Of a stretch of 64,000 bases of DNA, positions 8,397 through 17,900 are shown in pieces; the first letter of the stretch is position 1; every line of letters begins with the position of its first letter. This DNA is from NORP294 sp047627915 (lineage in GTDB: Bacteria; Bacteroidota; Bacteroidia; Flavobacteriales_E; Vicingaceae). The translations under genes were made by a program, and so were the position numbers. Location of the stretch: assembly GCA_047627915.1 (NCBI GenBank), contig JBLHTZ010000008.1:9502-73501 (forward strand), given 5' to 3'. The notes below the pieces were generated by a model. The model was given only the letters and a program-made list of their open reading frames with translations. It searched no databases and was not told where the DNA came from.

Positions 8397-10292
8397 ATGG
8401 CAGCAACCCCATCCATTCATGATATTTTAAAAACCTATTGGGGTTTTGATCAATTTAGGCCAAAGCAGGAAGAAATCATTCAATCTGTAATAGATGGAAA
8501 GGATACACTCGCCCTGCTCCCAACGGGTGGAGGGAAATCAATTTGCTTTCAAATTCCATCGTTAGCACAAGAAGGTTTATGCTTAGTAATATCACCGCTT
8601 ATTGCTCTAATGCAAGACCAGGTTCAAAACTTAAAGGCCAAGGGGGTCAAAGCACTAATGATTCACTCTGCTATGAGCAGAAGAGAAATTGACATTACTT
8701 TGGACAATGCCGCTTATGGTGATTATAAATTTTTATACTTATCTCCTGAGCGTTTAGAAACAGAACTTTTTCAAGCAAGGCTAAAAAAAATGAACATCAA
8801 TTTAGTTGCCGTTGATGAAGCGCATTGTATTTCGCAATGGGGGTATGATTTTCGACCATCTTATTTAAATATTGCAGCATTAAAAGAACAGTTAGTTAAC
8901 GTTCCATTCATTGCATTAACTGCAACCGCAACAACTGCTGTAGTGCAAGACATTCAGGAAAAATTATTATTTCGAAAGTCAAATGTTATTCAAAAAAGCT
9001 TTTTGCGAAAAAACTTGGCTTATGTAGTGCGTAAAACGGAGAATATAATCACGACTATGTTCAAAGTAATTGACGGAATAGGAGGTTCAGGAATTATATA
9101 CACCACTACTAGAAAACGGACGAAAGAAATTGCCAATGTGCTGTTGCAACATGATCTAAAGGCAGATTACTATCACGCTGGTCTATCTTCAGATGAACGA
9201 CAAACTAGACAGCGAAATTGGATTTCTAACAAAACACAAATTATAGTTGCAACCAACGCCTTTGGCATGGGAATAGACAAAGCAGATGTCCGATTTGTTA
9301 TTCACGTTGACTTACCAAGTTCTTTAGAAGCCTATTTTCAGGAAGCTGGGAGAGCGGGAAGAGATGAAAAGAAAGCCTTTGCTGTTTTACTCGTAAGCCC
9401 TTCTATGATAGGAGATTTAAAACAAAAGACAGAATTAGAATTCCCCGAAATTGAATTTATTAAAAAATGTTATTTAAGCTTGTCAAATTATTTCCAAATT
9501 CCAATCCATGGTGGTTTAAACCAAAGTTATGATTTTGACATTAGAGATTTCAGCAACAAGTACAAGCTTAATGTTTCTAGCAGTTACAGAGCGCTTCACT
9601 TTATAGAAAAAGAAGGGCTTATTAGCTTATCAGAAAATTTTTCTACCCCAAGTAAAGTGAACATCGTACTTACTAAACAAGATTTCTACAAGTTTCAAGT
9701 CGCTCATAAAATTTACGATTACTTCTTAAAAACGCTACTGAGAACCTATGGAGGTTTAATGGAAGGTTATGTTTCTATCAATGAAAATGAACTTGCTGGA
9801 AACTTAAAAAGCAACAAAAATAAAGTAATAGAAACACTGTTACGACTTCAAAAACTTAAAGTAATTGATTACATACCTAAAGGTACACTTCCAAAAATTA
9901 CCTACACCAGACAAAGGGTGGACCATGTGCATATTAGTAAAGTACATTATGAAGAACGAAAAAAAATAACCTTTGAACAAGTCAATTCTGTGGCAAAGTA
10001 TGCAGAAAATGAATCAGTTTGCCGAAGCAATACCCTACTCAATTATTTTGCAGAAACCATCGATTCAAGTTGCGGAGTTTGCGATGTATGTTTGAGGAAA
10101 AAGAAAGCAAACAGTGCGATAGATTTCGATTCATTGGAAATTGAATTACTGGAGAAAATAAAGGAAGGCCCAAAAAAAGTAGATGAACTTCTGCTTGGGA
10201 GTAAACACCAAAAAAAGTTGGCTCAATTACTTGATTTTTATACAGATAGTGGTAAATTGAAATTTGACGGATTGTTTTATTCCTTAAACTAA
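8397..10292 (+). CDS. recQ: ATP-dependent DNA helicase RecQ
   Basis: A 3'-5' superfamily 2 helicase acting in recombination and replication-fork repair. Visible parts are Walker A PTGGGKS (42-48), the DEAH box (140-143) followed by CISQWGYDFRPSY, the helicase-C motif VATNAFGMGIDKADVRFVIH, and QEAGRAGRDE. The RecQ zinc-binding Cys set is at about residues 542, 559, 562 and 565. The C-terminus after the zinc module is short, and a full HRDC domain is not obvious. Convergent with ligA: the two stop codons interlock in four bases (CTAA). Confidence 0.95.
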   Translation: MAATPSIHDILKTYWGFDQFRPKQEEIIQSVIDGKDTLALLPTGGGKSICFQIPSLAQEGLCLVISPLIALMQDQVQNLKAKGVKALMIHSAMSRREIDITLDNAAYGDYKFLYLSPERLETELFQARLKKMNINLVAVDEAHCISQWGYDFRPSYLNIAALKEQLVNVPFIALTATATTAVVQDIQEKLLFRKSNVIQKSFLRKNLAYVVRKTENIITTMFKVIDGIGGSGIIYTTTRKRTKEIANVLLQHDLKADYYHAGLSSDERQTRQRNWISNKTQIIVATNAFGMGIDKADVRFVIHVDLPSSLEAYFQEAGRAGRDEKKAFAVLLVSPSMIGDLKQKTELEFPEIEFIKKCYLSLSNYFQIPIHGGLNQSYDFDIRDFSNKYKLNVSSSYRALHFIEKEGLISLSENFSTPSKVNIVLTKQDFYKFQVAHKIYDYFLKTLLRTYGGLMEGYVSINENELAGNLKSNKNKVIETLLRLQKLKVIDYIPKGTLPKITYTRQRVDHVHISKVHYEERKKITFEQVNSVAKYAENESVCRSNTLLNYFAETIDSSCGVCDVCLRKKKANSAIDFDSLEIELLEKIKEGPKKVDELLLGSKHQKKLAQLLDFYTDSGKLKFDGLFYSLN

Positions 10293-12304
10293 TCCAACAT
10301 TTCAGAAAACTCTTGCTCACTTAGAATTGTCACGCCCAAACTCTCTGCTTTTTCCTTTTTAGCTGGGCCCATTTTATCTCCTGCCACTAAAAAGTCTGTC
10401 TTTTTAGAAATAGAGCCCACATTCTTCCCACCATAATCTTCAATAGTTTTCTTCAATTCATTTCTCGAATAATTCTCAAAAACCCCTGAAACAACAAACG
10501 TCTTACCTTCAAAAATGGTTGAAACCTGAGTACTCTCCTTTTCTATTATTTCAAACTGTAAATCGTACGATTTCAACCGGTTAATCAACTCCAAATGTTC
10601 TTCATTTTGCAAAAAGAAATACAGGCTTTCAGCTATCTTTTCTCCAATTTCATCTACCGCAATCATTTCCTCTAACGAGGCATTTAATATTGCATCCATG
10701 TTTTTAAAGTGCATAGCCAACTTCTTCGAAACAGTCTCCCCAACATACCTAATCCCTAATGCAAACAATACTCTTTCAAAAGGTATTTGCTTTGAATTTT
10801 CAACGCCTTGCAGTAAATTAGAAACTGACTTTTGTGCCATTCGATCTAACTTCAATAAATCATCTTCTTGCAACGTATACAGGTCGGCGTAATTATGAAT
10901 TAACCCTTCAGCAAACAATTGCTCGATGGTTTCTTCTCCAAGTCCATCAATGTCCATTGCCTTTCTTGAAATAAAATGAGTCATTTTCCCCTTAATTTGA
11001 GTTGGGCAAGCTGTTTCATTGGGACAATAGTGCTTTGCTTCCCCTTCAACCCGAACCAATTCTGTTTCGCACTCAGGGCACTGCGAAATGTATTTTGTAG
11101 GGTGAGAGTTCACGGGACGTTGGTTCAGGTTAACACCGACCACTTTTGGAATAATCTCGCCTCCTTTCTCCACTTGAACTAAATCGCCTTCTCGAATATC
11201 TAATTTTTCAATTTGATCTGAATTGTGAAGTGAAGCTCTTTTAACTACAGTTCCTGCCAATAAAATTGGTTCCAAATTAGCCACAGGAGTAATTGCCCCA
11301 GTTCTACCCACCTGATAGGTGATCTCATTTAACCGAGTTTCGACTTGTTCAGCTTTGAATTTATAAGCAATTGCCCAACGTGGACTTTTCGCCGTATACC
11401 CCAGCTCCTCTTGCAAGTAATAGTCATTTACTTTAATAACGATACCGTCAATTTCAAAGTTTAGCTGATTTCGCCCTGTACTCCAGTAATCAATGAATTC
11501 GAATATTTCCTCAATAGATTGGTATGTAGCAAATAGCTTATCACTTTTCTTAGGCACTTTAAACCCCCAACTTGAAGCCGCATTCAGATTCTCTTCATGA
11601 CTTTTAAATGGAAGGTTTTCACCCAACACATAATATAAATAGCTATCTAACTTTCGAGAAGCTACCACTTTAGAATCTTGCATTTTCAGTGTACCTGAAG
11701 CAGCATTTCTTGGATTAGCCAAGCGGTCTTCTCCAATATCTTCTCTACTTTCATTCAACGCTTTAAATACAGAAAGTGGATAAAAAATCTCTCCTCGAAT
11801 TTCAAAATCATCTGGATAATCTCCAGTCAATTTTAATGGTACTGCTCGAATCGTTTTTACATTTTCCGTTATATCATCACCTTTGGTTCCATCTCCTCTA
11901 GTAACTGCTCTAAGCAGCTGACCTTTCTTATATTGAATTCCAATCGCAACCCCATCGTACTTCAACTCACAGGTATACTCCACTTTTTTACCAGCAAGTT
12001 TTTGTACCCTTTGGTCAAAATCAATTAAATCGTCCCGATTATAGCTGTTGCTCAAAGAAAGCATAGGATAGTGATGCACCACCGTCTCAAATTTCTTGGT
12101 AATCGAACCACCAACACGTTTTGTTGGGGAGTTTTCTTCAGCAAATTGGGGAAATTCGTTTTCTAATTGCTGCAACTCTTCCAATAATTGATCGAACTCA
12201 TAATCCGAAATTTGTGGAATGTCCTTCATGTAATAAGTGTGGTTATGCTTGCGAATTTGCTCACTTAATTCTACTATTCTTTCTTGTGCTTGAAAAAGAT
12301 CCAT
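10289..12304 (-). CDS. ligA: NAD-dependent DNA ligase
   Basis: Seals nicks during replication and repair using NAD as AMP donor. The 671-residue protein has the full family layout: Ia domain with NHTYYMKDIPQISDYEFD, adenylation domain with the catalytic lysine in KYDG (residues 115-118), OB fold, a four-Cys zinc finger (CPECE ... HYCPNETACP, around 405-435), helix-hairpin-helix repeats (DIDGLGEETIEQL onward), and a C-terminal BRCT domain (FEGKTFVVSGVFENYSRNELK). Length is normal. It starts 73 bp from the divergent transporter pseudogene and ends interlocked with recQ. Confidence 0.97.
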   Translation of the reverse strand: MDLFQAQERIVELSEQIRKHNHTYYMKDIPQISDYEFDQLLEELQQLENEFPQFAEENSPTKRVGGSITKKFETVVHHYPMLSLSNSYNRDDLIDFDQRVQKLAGKKVEYTCELKYDGVAIGIQYKKGQLLRAVTRGDGTKGDDITENVKTIRAVPLKLTGDYPDDFEIRGEIFYPLSVFKALNESREDIGEDRLANPRNAASGTLKMQDSKVVASRKLDSYLYYVLGENLPFKSHEENLNAASSWGFKVPKKSDKLFATYQSIEEIFEFIDYWSTGRNQLNFEIDGIVIKVNDYYLQEELGYTAKSPRWAIAYKFKAEQVETRLNEITYQVGRTGAITPVANLEPILLAGTVVKRASLHNSDQIEKLDIREGDLVQVEKGGEIIPKVVGVNLNQRPVNSHPTKYISQCPECETELVRVEGEAKHYCPNETACPTQIKGKMTHFISRKAMDIDGLGEETIEQLFAEGLIHNYADLYTLQEDDLLKLDRMAQKSVSNLLQGVENSKQIPFERVLFALGIRYVGETVSKKLAMHFKNMDAILNASLEEMIAVDEIGEKIAESLYFFLQNEEHLELINRLKSYDLQFEIIEKESTQVSTIFEGKTFVVSGVFENYSRNELKKTIEDYGGKNVGSISKKTDFLVAGDKMGPAKKEKAESLGVTILSEQEFSEMLD

Positions 12305-12377
12305 ATACCTGCTAGATTTTGACTAAAATTATTAATTCAAATGCTTTTATGTTATTTTTAAATGATAATATACCAAC

Positions 12378-13771
12378 ATGAAATTTACTGAGAAATACAG
12401 TCGACTTTTTCAATTGTTACTTCCTTCACCGTTGAGTATTGCCTTATTATTAAGCTTAATAACCATTGTAGCTGCCTATATTTTCACCAATGCGCCAATT
12501 GCAAGTGAACAGAACTATTTAATAACTCTTTTTGAATACTGGGAAAGAGGATTATGGAACGATGACTTAATGGTTTTTGCATTACAAATGATGTTAATGT
12601 TAGTTTTGGGTCACATACTAGCAATGTCTCTTTTTGTGGGACGGTTCATAGATAGAATATGTTTTTTTGCTACAACTAATGCTAAGGCGGCAGCTTTGGT
12701 TTGCCTCTCAACTATGGCTGTGGCGCTTTCAACTGGGGATTAGGCCTATTTTTCGGTGCTATAATTGCCCGAAAAATTGGAGAAAAAGCGCACCGTGAAA
12801 ACTTTGACTTGAACTACCCCTTAATTGGTGCCGCGGGATATTCATGCCTTATGGTTTAGCACGGCGGAATTTCCGGGTCTTCTACAACGAAGGTTGCAGA
12901 AGAAGGCCATTTAATTTCTTTAATGGAAGGAATTATACCTACAGCCCAACTGTTGAAACTACCTTCTTCCATTTCTTTCTCTGAAACGGTATTCTCCCCT
13001 ATGAATATTTTTGCAACGGCAGCAGTATTGATTGTGATACCACTGCTGATGTACCTTATCGGGAAGTCTAGTTCAGGTACAAACTTGAGCAGATTGACTG
13101 CAAAAAAAGTTGAGGAGGATGATACTAAAACTCTATTCAGAGCAAAAAAAATTGATTATTCTACCTTTACAACAAAAATAGTCGGGTCAATCATCTTACT
13201 TTACCTTAGTTTAAAAGTTATTCAAACGCCTGATATTTCTAAATTTGCCTTTATTACTCCCAACTTTATTAACCTATGCCTGCTCGGAATTGGGTTTTTC
13301 TTTCACAAAAATATTGTAGGGTTCTTAAAGGCAACTGACCATGCAATAGGCGGAGCCTCATGAATACTCATTCAATTCCCTTTATATTTTGGAATTATGG
13401 GAATTATGAAAGATTCGGGGTTGATGAACCTATTTTCCAACTTTTTTGTATCTCATTCTACTTCATCTAGCTTTCCAATCTTTACTTTATTTAGTGCAGG
13501 ACTTGTTAACGTATTTGTGCCTAGTGGCGGTGGGCATTGGGCAATACAAGGCCCCATAATTGTTCAAGCCGCTGAAAGTTTACAAGCTTCACTACTTAAA
13601 AGTATTATGGCTTTAGCCTATGGAGACCAACTGACAAACATGCTACAGCCTTTTTGGGCACTACCCTTATTAGGAATTACCAAGTTGAAGGCGAAAGAAA
13701 TTTTACCGTATACGCTAGTTATGATGTTAGTAGCTGGAGTCATTTATATAGGAGCCCTTCTGCTCTTTTAA
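12378..13771 (+). pseudogene. Decayed AtoE/short-chain fatty acid transporter family gene
   Basis: Three consecutive fragments together cover a full-length AtoE-type (TIGR00366-like) membrane transporter. Fragment 1 (12378-12743) holds the N-terminus and GHILAMS region. A net one-base deletion near 12728-12731 moves the frame to one that continues NWGLGLFFGAIIARKIG. In that frame a TAG at 12857-12859 replaces the Trp of the family's conserved WxGGxSGS stretch, and a TGA at 13361-13363 interrupts the segment before ILIQFPLYFGIMG. The C-terminal part keeps the conserved FVPSGGGHWAIQGP and GDQLTNMLQPFWALP motifs. Three independent lesions in otherwise well-preserved sequence suggest recent decay rather than a recoded gene; sequencing error cannot be excluded. 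The 3' end overlaps the dppC-like gene by 4 nt. Confidence 0.85.
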
Positions 13772-14883
13772 ACTCCTACTTGTTTTATGTTTTTAGTATC
13801 GAAGGCATCACGTAAGCCATTTCCTAAAAGCACAAATGAAAGAACCAACAAACATATGGCGATACCCGGAAATATAGCCAAATAAGCATCTCCCGTTATA
13901 ATATAACCCTTGTGCTCTGCAATCATTTTACCCCAAGTTGCTTGTGGCGGCTGGGCTCCCAAACCCAAAAAGCTTAGGCCAGCCTCAATTAATATCGCCG
14001 CTGCAAAATTAGACGCTGAAATAACGATAATCGGTCCTGTTACGTTGGGTAAAATATGTCTGATAATTATTCTAGCGTTTGTAAAACCAAAGGATTTCCC
14101 TGCTTCTACAAATTCCATTTGCTTGGCGCTCATCACCTGCCCGCGGACGACTCTTGCAACTTCTACCCACATGGTAAGTCCAACAGCTACAAAAACTTGC
14201 CAAAAGCCTTTCCCCAAGGCTAAGGTCATAGCAATGACAAGTAACAAAGTAGGAATTGACCAAATAACATTGATGAACCACATAATTAAATCATCCACTC
14301 TTCCGCCGTAATAAGCTGCTATGGCACCTAAACTAATTCCTATGAATAAAGAGATTAGAATTGAAATAAACCCAACTGTAAACGAAATCCAGGTCCCTCC
14401 CATCAATCTGCTCAACATATCCCTGCCATAACGATCCGTTCCTAACCAATACCGTTTCCTTGTAACGATTTCTGATTCAATAAATGATTCAAAATGTGAC
14501 GATTTAAAGCTGATTATTTCACCATCGTTAGGTTCATTTCCTGTGTATTTTTCAACCTCGATATCATTCGCTGTAATGGAATAATTCGCAATCGGAATTT
14601 CTATAAAGTGAGGCTGAAACCCATAAATAAATTCTCGCAAAAATGAATGAGAAGAACGTTGAGGATTTGGAAGCAAAAGCATCTCCACCGAGAAACCAGG
14701 GGACTTTCGGGCTAACTCCAAATGCTGAACGTTAGCCTTAGGTGAAGAGTCTGGGCGAAGGATTGGTCCAAAGGCAGCAATAAACAAAAACGTTGAGATC
14801 ACGAAAAGTCCAATTACTGCAATCTTATTTTGCAATAATTTTTTCCAAGCTAATTGAAGTGGAGACCGGTTTTGTTTACTCAA
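13768..14883 (-). CDS. ABC transporter permease, DppC/OppC family (orphan)
   Basis: A 371-residue inner-membrane permease of the peptide/nickel ABC importer class. It has an N-terminal membrane segment (about 20-42), the GTDRYGRD motif (148-155), and further membrane helices. The EAA-loop region FVEAGKSFGFTNARIIIRHILPN couples to the ATPase. Between the first helix and GTDRYGRD lies a roughly 100-residue extracytoplasmic insertion, longer than in typical DppC. No DppB, binding protein or ATPase gene is nearby, so its partners must be encoded elsewhere. Substrate unknown; oligopeptides are the family default. It lies 5 bp downstream of the GT2 gene. Confidence 0.88.
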   Translation of the reverse strand: MSKQNRSPLQLAWKKLLQNKIAVIGLFVISTFLFIAAFGPILRPDSSPKANVQHLELARKSPGFSVEMLLLPNPQRSSHSFLREFIYGFQPHFIEIPIANYSITANDIEVEKYTGNEPNDGEIISFKSSHFESFIESEIVTRKRYWLGTDRYGRDMLSRLMGGTWISFTVGFISILISLFIGISLGAIAAYYGGRVDDLIMWFINVIWSIPTLLLVIAMTLALGKGFWQVFVAVGLTMWVEVARVVRGQVMSAKQMEFVEAGKSFGFTNARIIIRHILPNVTGPIIVISASNFAAAILIEAGLSFLGLGAQPPQATWGKMIAEHKGYIITGDAYLAIFPGIAICLLVLSFVLLGNGLRDAFDTKNIKQVGV

Positions 14884-14888
14884 ACTAG

Positions 14889-15989
14889 TTAGATTTTACG
14901 CCCTTTCCATTGTGGTCGATGAAACAAAGATACCAAAGCAATTCCCACGGAATAAAAAGGATACAAAATTGACAATAAAAATGTCCATTTCACAATAGAT
15001 TTTGGTCGAAGAAACAACGGTAGTTGCTGCATGAGAAGTAAATCAATTACCCACTTAAACAAAAAGCAACCGAGAAAAAATTGTAACGAATACAGCTGTA
15101 GTATCCAGCCAACAAGAGCCCATAAAACAGCTAGATTTGCTAAAAATATAATACTCCCAATCTTTAGTGTGTCTAAATCCTTGTAATTTCTAGATTTTGA
15201 AGCCCACCTGATTCGTTGCTCAAAAAAAGAAGAAAAACTATCTTTCGTTGTAGTACTCACCACCGAATTTTCATTCTCCAAGAACAGAATACAATCCTTT
15301 CCAAATTTTCTTTTAAAACTATGCAGTAAAAAAACATCATCTCCCGTATTAACAGTTGAGTTGTTAGCGTATGCATCACTTTCTTTAAAGGCAGCTTTTC
15401 TGAAAGCATAATTTGCTCCATTAGAAATGATTGCACGTTTTCTCCGGCAACTAAGCATCGTCATCGACATTAGACTTGAAAACTCTACCTCCTGTAGTTT
15501 CTGAAACCATCCTTTTGCTCCATTGAGTCGCACTGCTCCCAAAACCATTTTTATTTCAGGCTTATCAAACGGTTGAATCATGGTTTCCAGCCAGTTTGTC
15601 TGTAACTCGCAATCTGCATCAGTGCAAACAATTAAGCTATATCTAGCCTGTTGCACACCTAATGAAATTGCAGCCTTTTTACCTACTTCTCCTTCTAAGT
15701 TAATGTGCTGTGTAACCAACTTTGAATCCTTTACAACCTGTTGCACCAATTCAAAACTTCCATCGGTTGAGTGATCATTTACCAGAATTAATTCCAGCTG
15801 GTTTTCTGTAATCGTTTGACTTTCTATGTCTTTTATTAATCGTTCTAAATTGTATCTCTCATTGCGATAAGCTACAATTAGAGATACGGGCTCTAAGTGA
15901 TTTCTTACACTATCTTCCTGCAAGGGCTTCTTAGCTAAAATCAGCCATCCTGCAACAATCGCGTATAAGAAAAAGATAAAACCAATCAT
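14889..15989 (-). CDS. Membrane-associated family 2 glycosyltransferase
   Basis: A 366-residue GT-A enzyme with one N-terminal membrane segment (1-18) and two or three C-terminal ones (about 275-355). Motifs are VNDHSTD (70-76) for nucleotide-sugar binding, TDADCE (DxD, around 124-126), DDVFLLHSFKRKFG, and QRIRW, the QxxRW motif of processive polysaccharide synthases. It likely transfers sugars to a lipid or polymer at the cytoplasmic membrane; donor and acceptor are unknown. Its start overlaps the stop of the upstream flippase-like gene by 4 bp, so the two are translationally coupled and may work on the same glycolipid (inference). Confidence 0.85.
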   Translation of the reverse strand: MIGFIFFLYAIVAGWLILAKKPLQEDSVRNHLEPVSLIVAYRNERYNLERLIKDIESQTITENQLELILVNDHSTDGSFELVQQVVKDSKLVTQHINLEGEVGKKAAISLGVQQARYSLIVCTDADCELQTNWLETMIQPFDKPEIKMVLGAVRLNGAKGWFQKLQEVEFSSLMSMTMLSCRRKRAIISNGANYAFRKAAFKESDAYANNSTVNTGDDVFLLHSFKRKFGKDCILFLENENSVVSTTTKDSFSSFFEQRIRWASKSRNYKDLDTLKIGSIIFLANLAVLWALVGWILQLYSLQFFLGCFLFKWVIDLLLMQQLPLFLRPKSIVKWTFLLSILYPFYSVGIALVSLFHRPQWKGRKI

Positions 15990-16948
15990 ACTTTTTCAAG
16001 ATTTATAACCGGAAATAATTTAAACGACTTGATGTAATAAAGACCAACCAAAGCAGGTAAAAATAAATTAATAAGCCAAAGTACAGTGGAAGCAAGTACA
16101 CCAAATTCTCCACTATTTAAAACGCTTTGAAATACAAAAAAACTGACAGACCCTCTAACAATTAATCCTGAGAACCATCCTGTTGGTATTATAGCTGTGC
16201 ATAAATACACAACAGCTATTGAGCTGAATGTTTCGACTAAACCTATATCAGAATTGAAGCACTGTATTAACAGATAATACTGAATACAAAAAACAACATA
16301 CCGTAAAAAACTTAAAAATAACACCTGAAACCTAAGGCTTCTTGAAATTTCAAATGAAATAAGTTGCTTGTATTTTAACAAAAAAATCTTAATGAAGCCT
16401 AATCCAAATTTTGATTTAAAAAAAATCCAAAAACCAATACAGATTAATCCCATAGTAATTATTGACAATACTGCACCGTTAATTGGCAAATTCAACCGTT
16501 CCCTTACTAATAACAAACCCAACAGGCCAAAAATAAATGTGGTCAGTAATTGACTTAATGACAAGAACCCATTGTAGAAAAGCGCTTGGCCTATTTTGTT
16601 CTTCTCAATGCCTAACATTCTCCCTCCGTAGTCTCCTATGCCGTTAGGTGTTATTATAGACATGGTTATCCCACTAAGAACAGACTTTACACTCTGATTC
16701 CAAGATAAGTATTGAGCATCCTTTAATATCCATTTCCACTTCAACGTTTCTATCCCCCAGTTAATTGGTACAAAACAAATTACCACAAAAACAAAAAGAT
16801 AATTCGAAATTATGATATCATAAATGGCATCCCAATCAATATTATTCACCTTAGAATCAAATGCAGACTTGAGATAATAAAAGCACAAGAATACAATGGT
16901 TACCGTAACCAGAGTATTGCCTATTTTATATAGCTTTGCTTTTTCCAA
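15986..16948 (-). CDS. Flippase-like integral membrane protein (UPF0104 / LPG synthase TM family)
   Basis: A 320-residue protein with about eight hydrophobic helices. The segment GITMSIITPNGIGDYGGRMLGIEKN matches the conserved core of the lysylphosphatidylglycerol-synthase TM-region / UPF0104 family, whose members include lipid flippases. It lacks the soluble aminoacyltransferase domain, so lysyl transfer is unlikely. The start is TTG at 16948: an in-frame TAG lies 9 nt upstream and no ATG occurs until far inside the protein. The TTG shares one base with the ruvC ATG on the opposite strand. Overlaps the downstream GT2 gene by 4 bp. Confidence 0.8.
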   Translation of the reverse strand: MEKAKLYKIGNTLVTVTIVFLCFYYLKSAFDSKVNNIDWDAIYDIIISNYLFVFVVICFVPINWGIETLKWKWILKDAQYLSWNQSVKSVLSGITMSIITPNGIGDYGGRMLGIEKNKIGQALFYNGFLSLSQLLTTFIFGLLGLLLVRERLNLPINGAVLSIITMGLICIGFWIFFKSKFGLGFIKIFLLKYKQLISFEISRSLRFQVLFLSFLRYVVFCIQYYLLIQCFNSDIGLVETFSSIAVVYLCTAIIPTGWFSGLIVRGSVSFFVFQSVLNSGEFGVLASTVLWLINLFLPALVGLYYIKSFKLFPVINLEKV

Positions 16949-17517
16949 TGAGGGCTAAAGTTAAAGAAGTAGAAAAGATTATTTTGGGTATCGATCCTGG
17001 TACTTCAATCATGGGATATGGAATCATTTCTGTGTTCAAAGGAGAAATAAAATTATTAGCCATGGGTGTTATTCAGCTTGCTAAATTGGGAGATCATGCG
17101 CTAAGGCTTCAACGAATTTTCGAACGAACTGTTTCCTTAATTGACGAATTCAAAGTTGACGAAATGGCAATCGAAGCACCGTTCTATGGAAAGAATGCCC
17201 AATCGATGTTAAAATTAGGAAGAGCTCAGGGAGTTGCAATGGCGGCCTCTATGACAAGAGAAGTTCCCGCAACAGAATACATGCCGACAAAAGTTAAAAA
17301 AGCTGTTACAGGTAAAGGAGCTGCTTCCAAACAACAAGTTGCGGCAATGGTTAAATCTATCGTGCAGTATAAGGAAGATCCAAACTACTTAGATGCTACT
17401 GACGCATTAGCAGTTGCAATTTGTCACCATTTTCAAGGTAATGCCGTAGTTGGCAATAAGAAATCTTATTCGGGATGGGGTTCATTCTTAAAAGATAATC
17501 CTGAACGGAAGGCCTAA
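16948..17517 (+). CDS. ruvC: Crossover junction endodeoxyribonuclease RuvC
   Basis: Holliday-junction resolvase working with RuvAB. The 189-residue product starts IILGIDPGTSIMGYGI with the first acidic residue (Asp16), and continues with MAIEAPFYGKNAQSMLKLGRAQG (second acidic residue) and DATDALAVAICHH (the last two Asp). All four catalytic carboxylates are present. A TTG at 16936 extends the frame, but ATG 16948 fits the usual family N-terminus. The gene is divergent from the flippase gene with no intergenic DNA, and ends interlocked with the HIT gene (CTAA). Confidence 0.95.
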   Translation: MRAKVKEVEKIILGIDPGTSIMGYGIISVFKGEIKLLAMGVIQLAKLGDHALRLQRIFERTVSLIDEFKVDEMAIEAPFYGKNAQSMLKLGRAQGVAMAASMTREVPATEYMPTKVKKAVTGKGAASKQQVAAMVKSIVQYKEDPNYLDATDALAVAICHHFQGNAVVGNKKSYSGWGSFLKDNPERKA

Positions 17518-17900
17518 GAATTAATTTTTGCAGCAACTTCAGCTAAAACTTCCATCGATACATCCATTTTAGGCGCAGCAAAATTAATGTCGTTAACATT
17601 ATTAATTGGCACTAAATGAATGTGCGCATGAGCCACTTCTAGACCTATTACAGCAACACCTATTCTTTTGCACTCTATTTTCGATTTTATCTTTTTCGCA
17701 ACAACTTGAGCGAATTTCCACATTTGTGCATAGTCCTCACTTTCCATGTCAAAAATATAATCTGTCTCCTTTTTAGGAACAATTAAGGTATGCCCTAAAG
17801 CTAAAGGCTGAATATCTAAAAAGGCCAAGAACATCTCATTCTCTGCAATTTTAAAACTCGGAATTTCTCCACTTATTATTTTCGAAAATATAGTTGCCAT
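17514..17900 (-). CDS. HIT family nucleotide-binding protein
   Basis: A 128-residue histidine-triad protein. The catalytic HxHxH is HAHIH at residues 91-95, followed by LVPIN; the N-terminal FSKIISGEIPSFKIAE is typical of HINT-type purine nucleoside phosphoramidases. It is expected to hydrolyse AMP-linked phosphoramidates in the cytosol; the physiological substrate is unknown. Its ATG overlaps the greA stop (TAATG arrangement), so the pair is an operon. This greA-HIT pairing is common in Bacteroidota. Confidence 0.93.
   Translation of the reverse strand: MATIFSKIISGEIPSFKIAENEMFLAFLDIQPLALGHTLIVPKKETDYIFDMESEDYAQMWKFAQVVAKKIKSKIECKRIGVAVIGLEVAHAHIHLVPINNVNDINFAAPKMDVSMEVLAEVAAKINS

Noticed and set aside
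12378..13771. Stop-codon recoding of the AtoE-type gene
   Set aside because: The gene has one TAG, one TGA and also a frameshift; UAG and UGA are used as ordinary stops elsewhere (for example TAG for ligA, TGA for uppS), so decay is simpler.
13910..14311. 133-codon plus-strand frame inside the permease gene
   Set aside because: Complementary to the DppC-type gene, whose family motifs are clear; no independent evidence of a gene.
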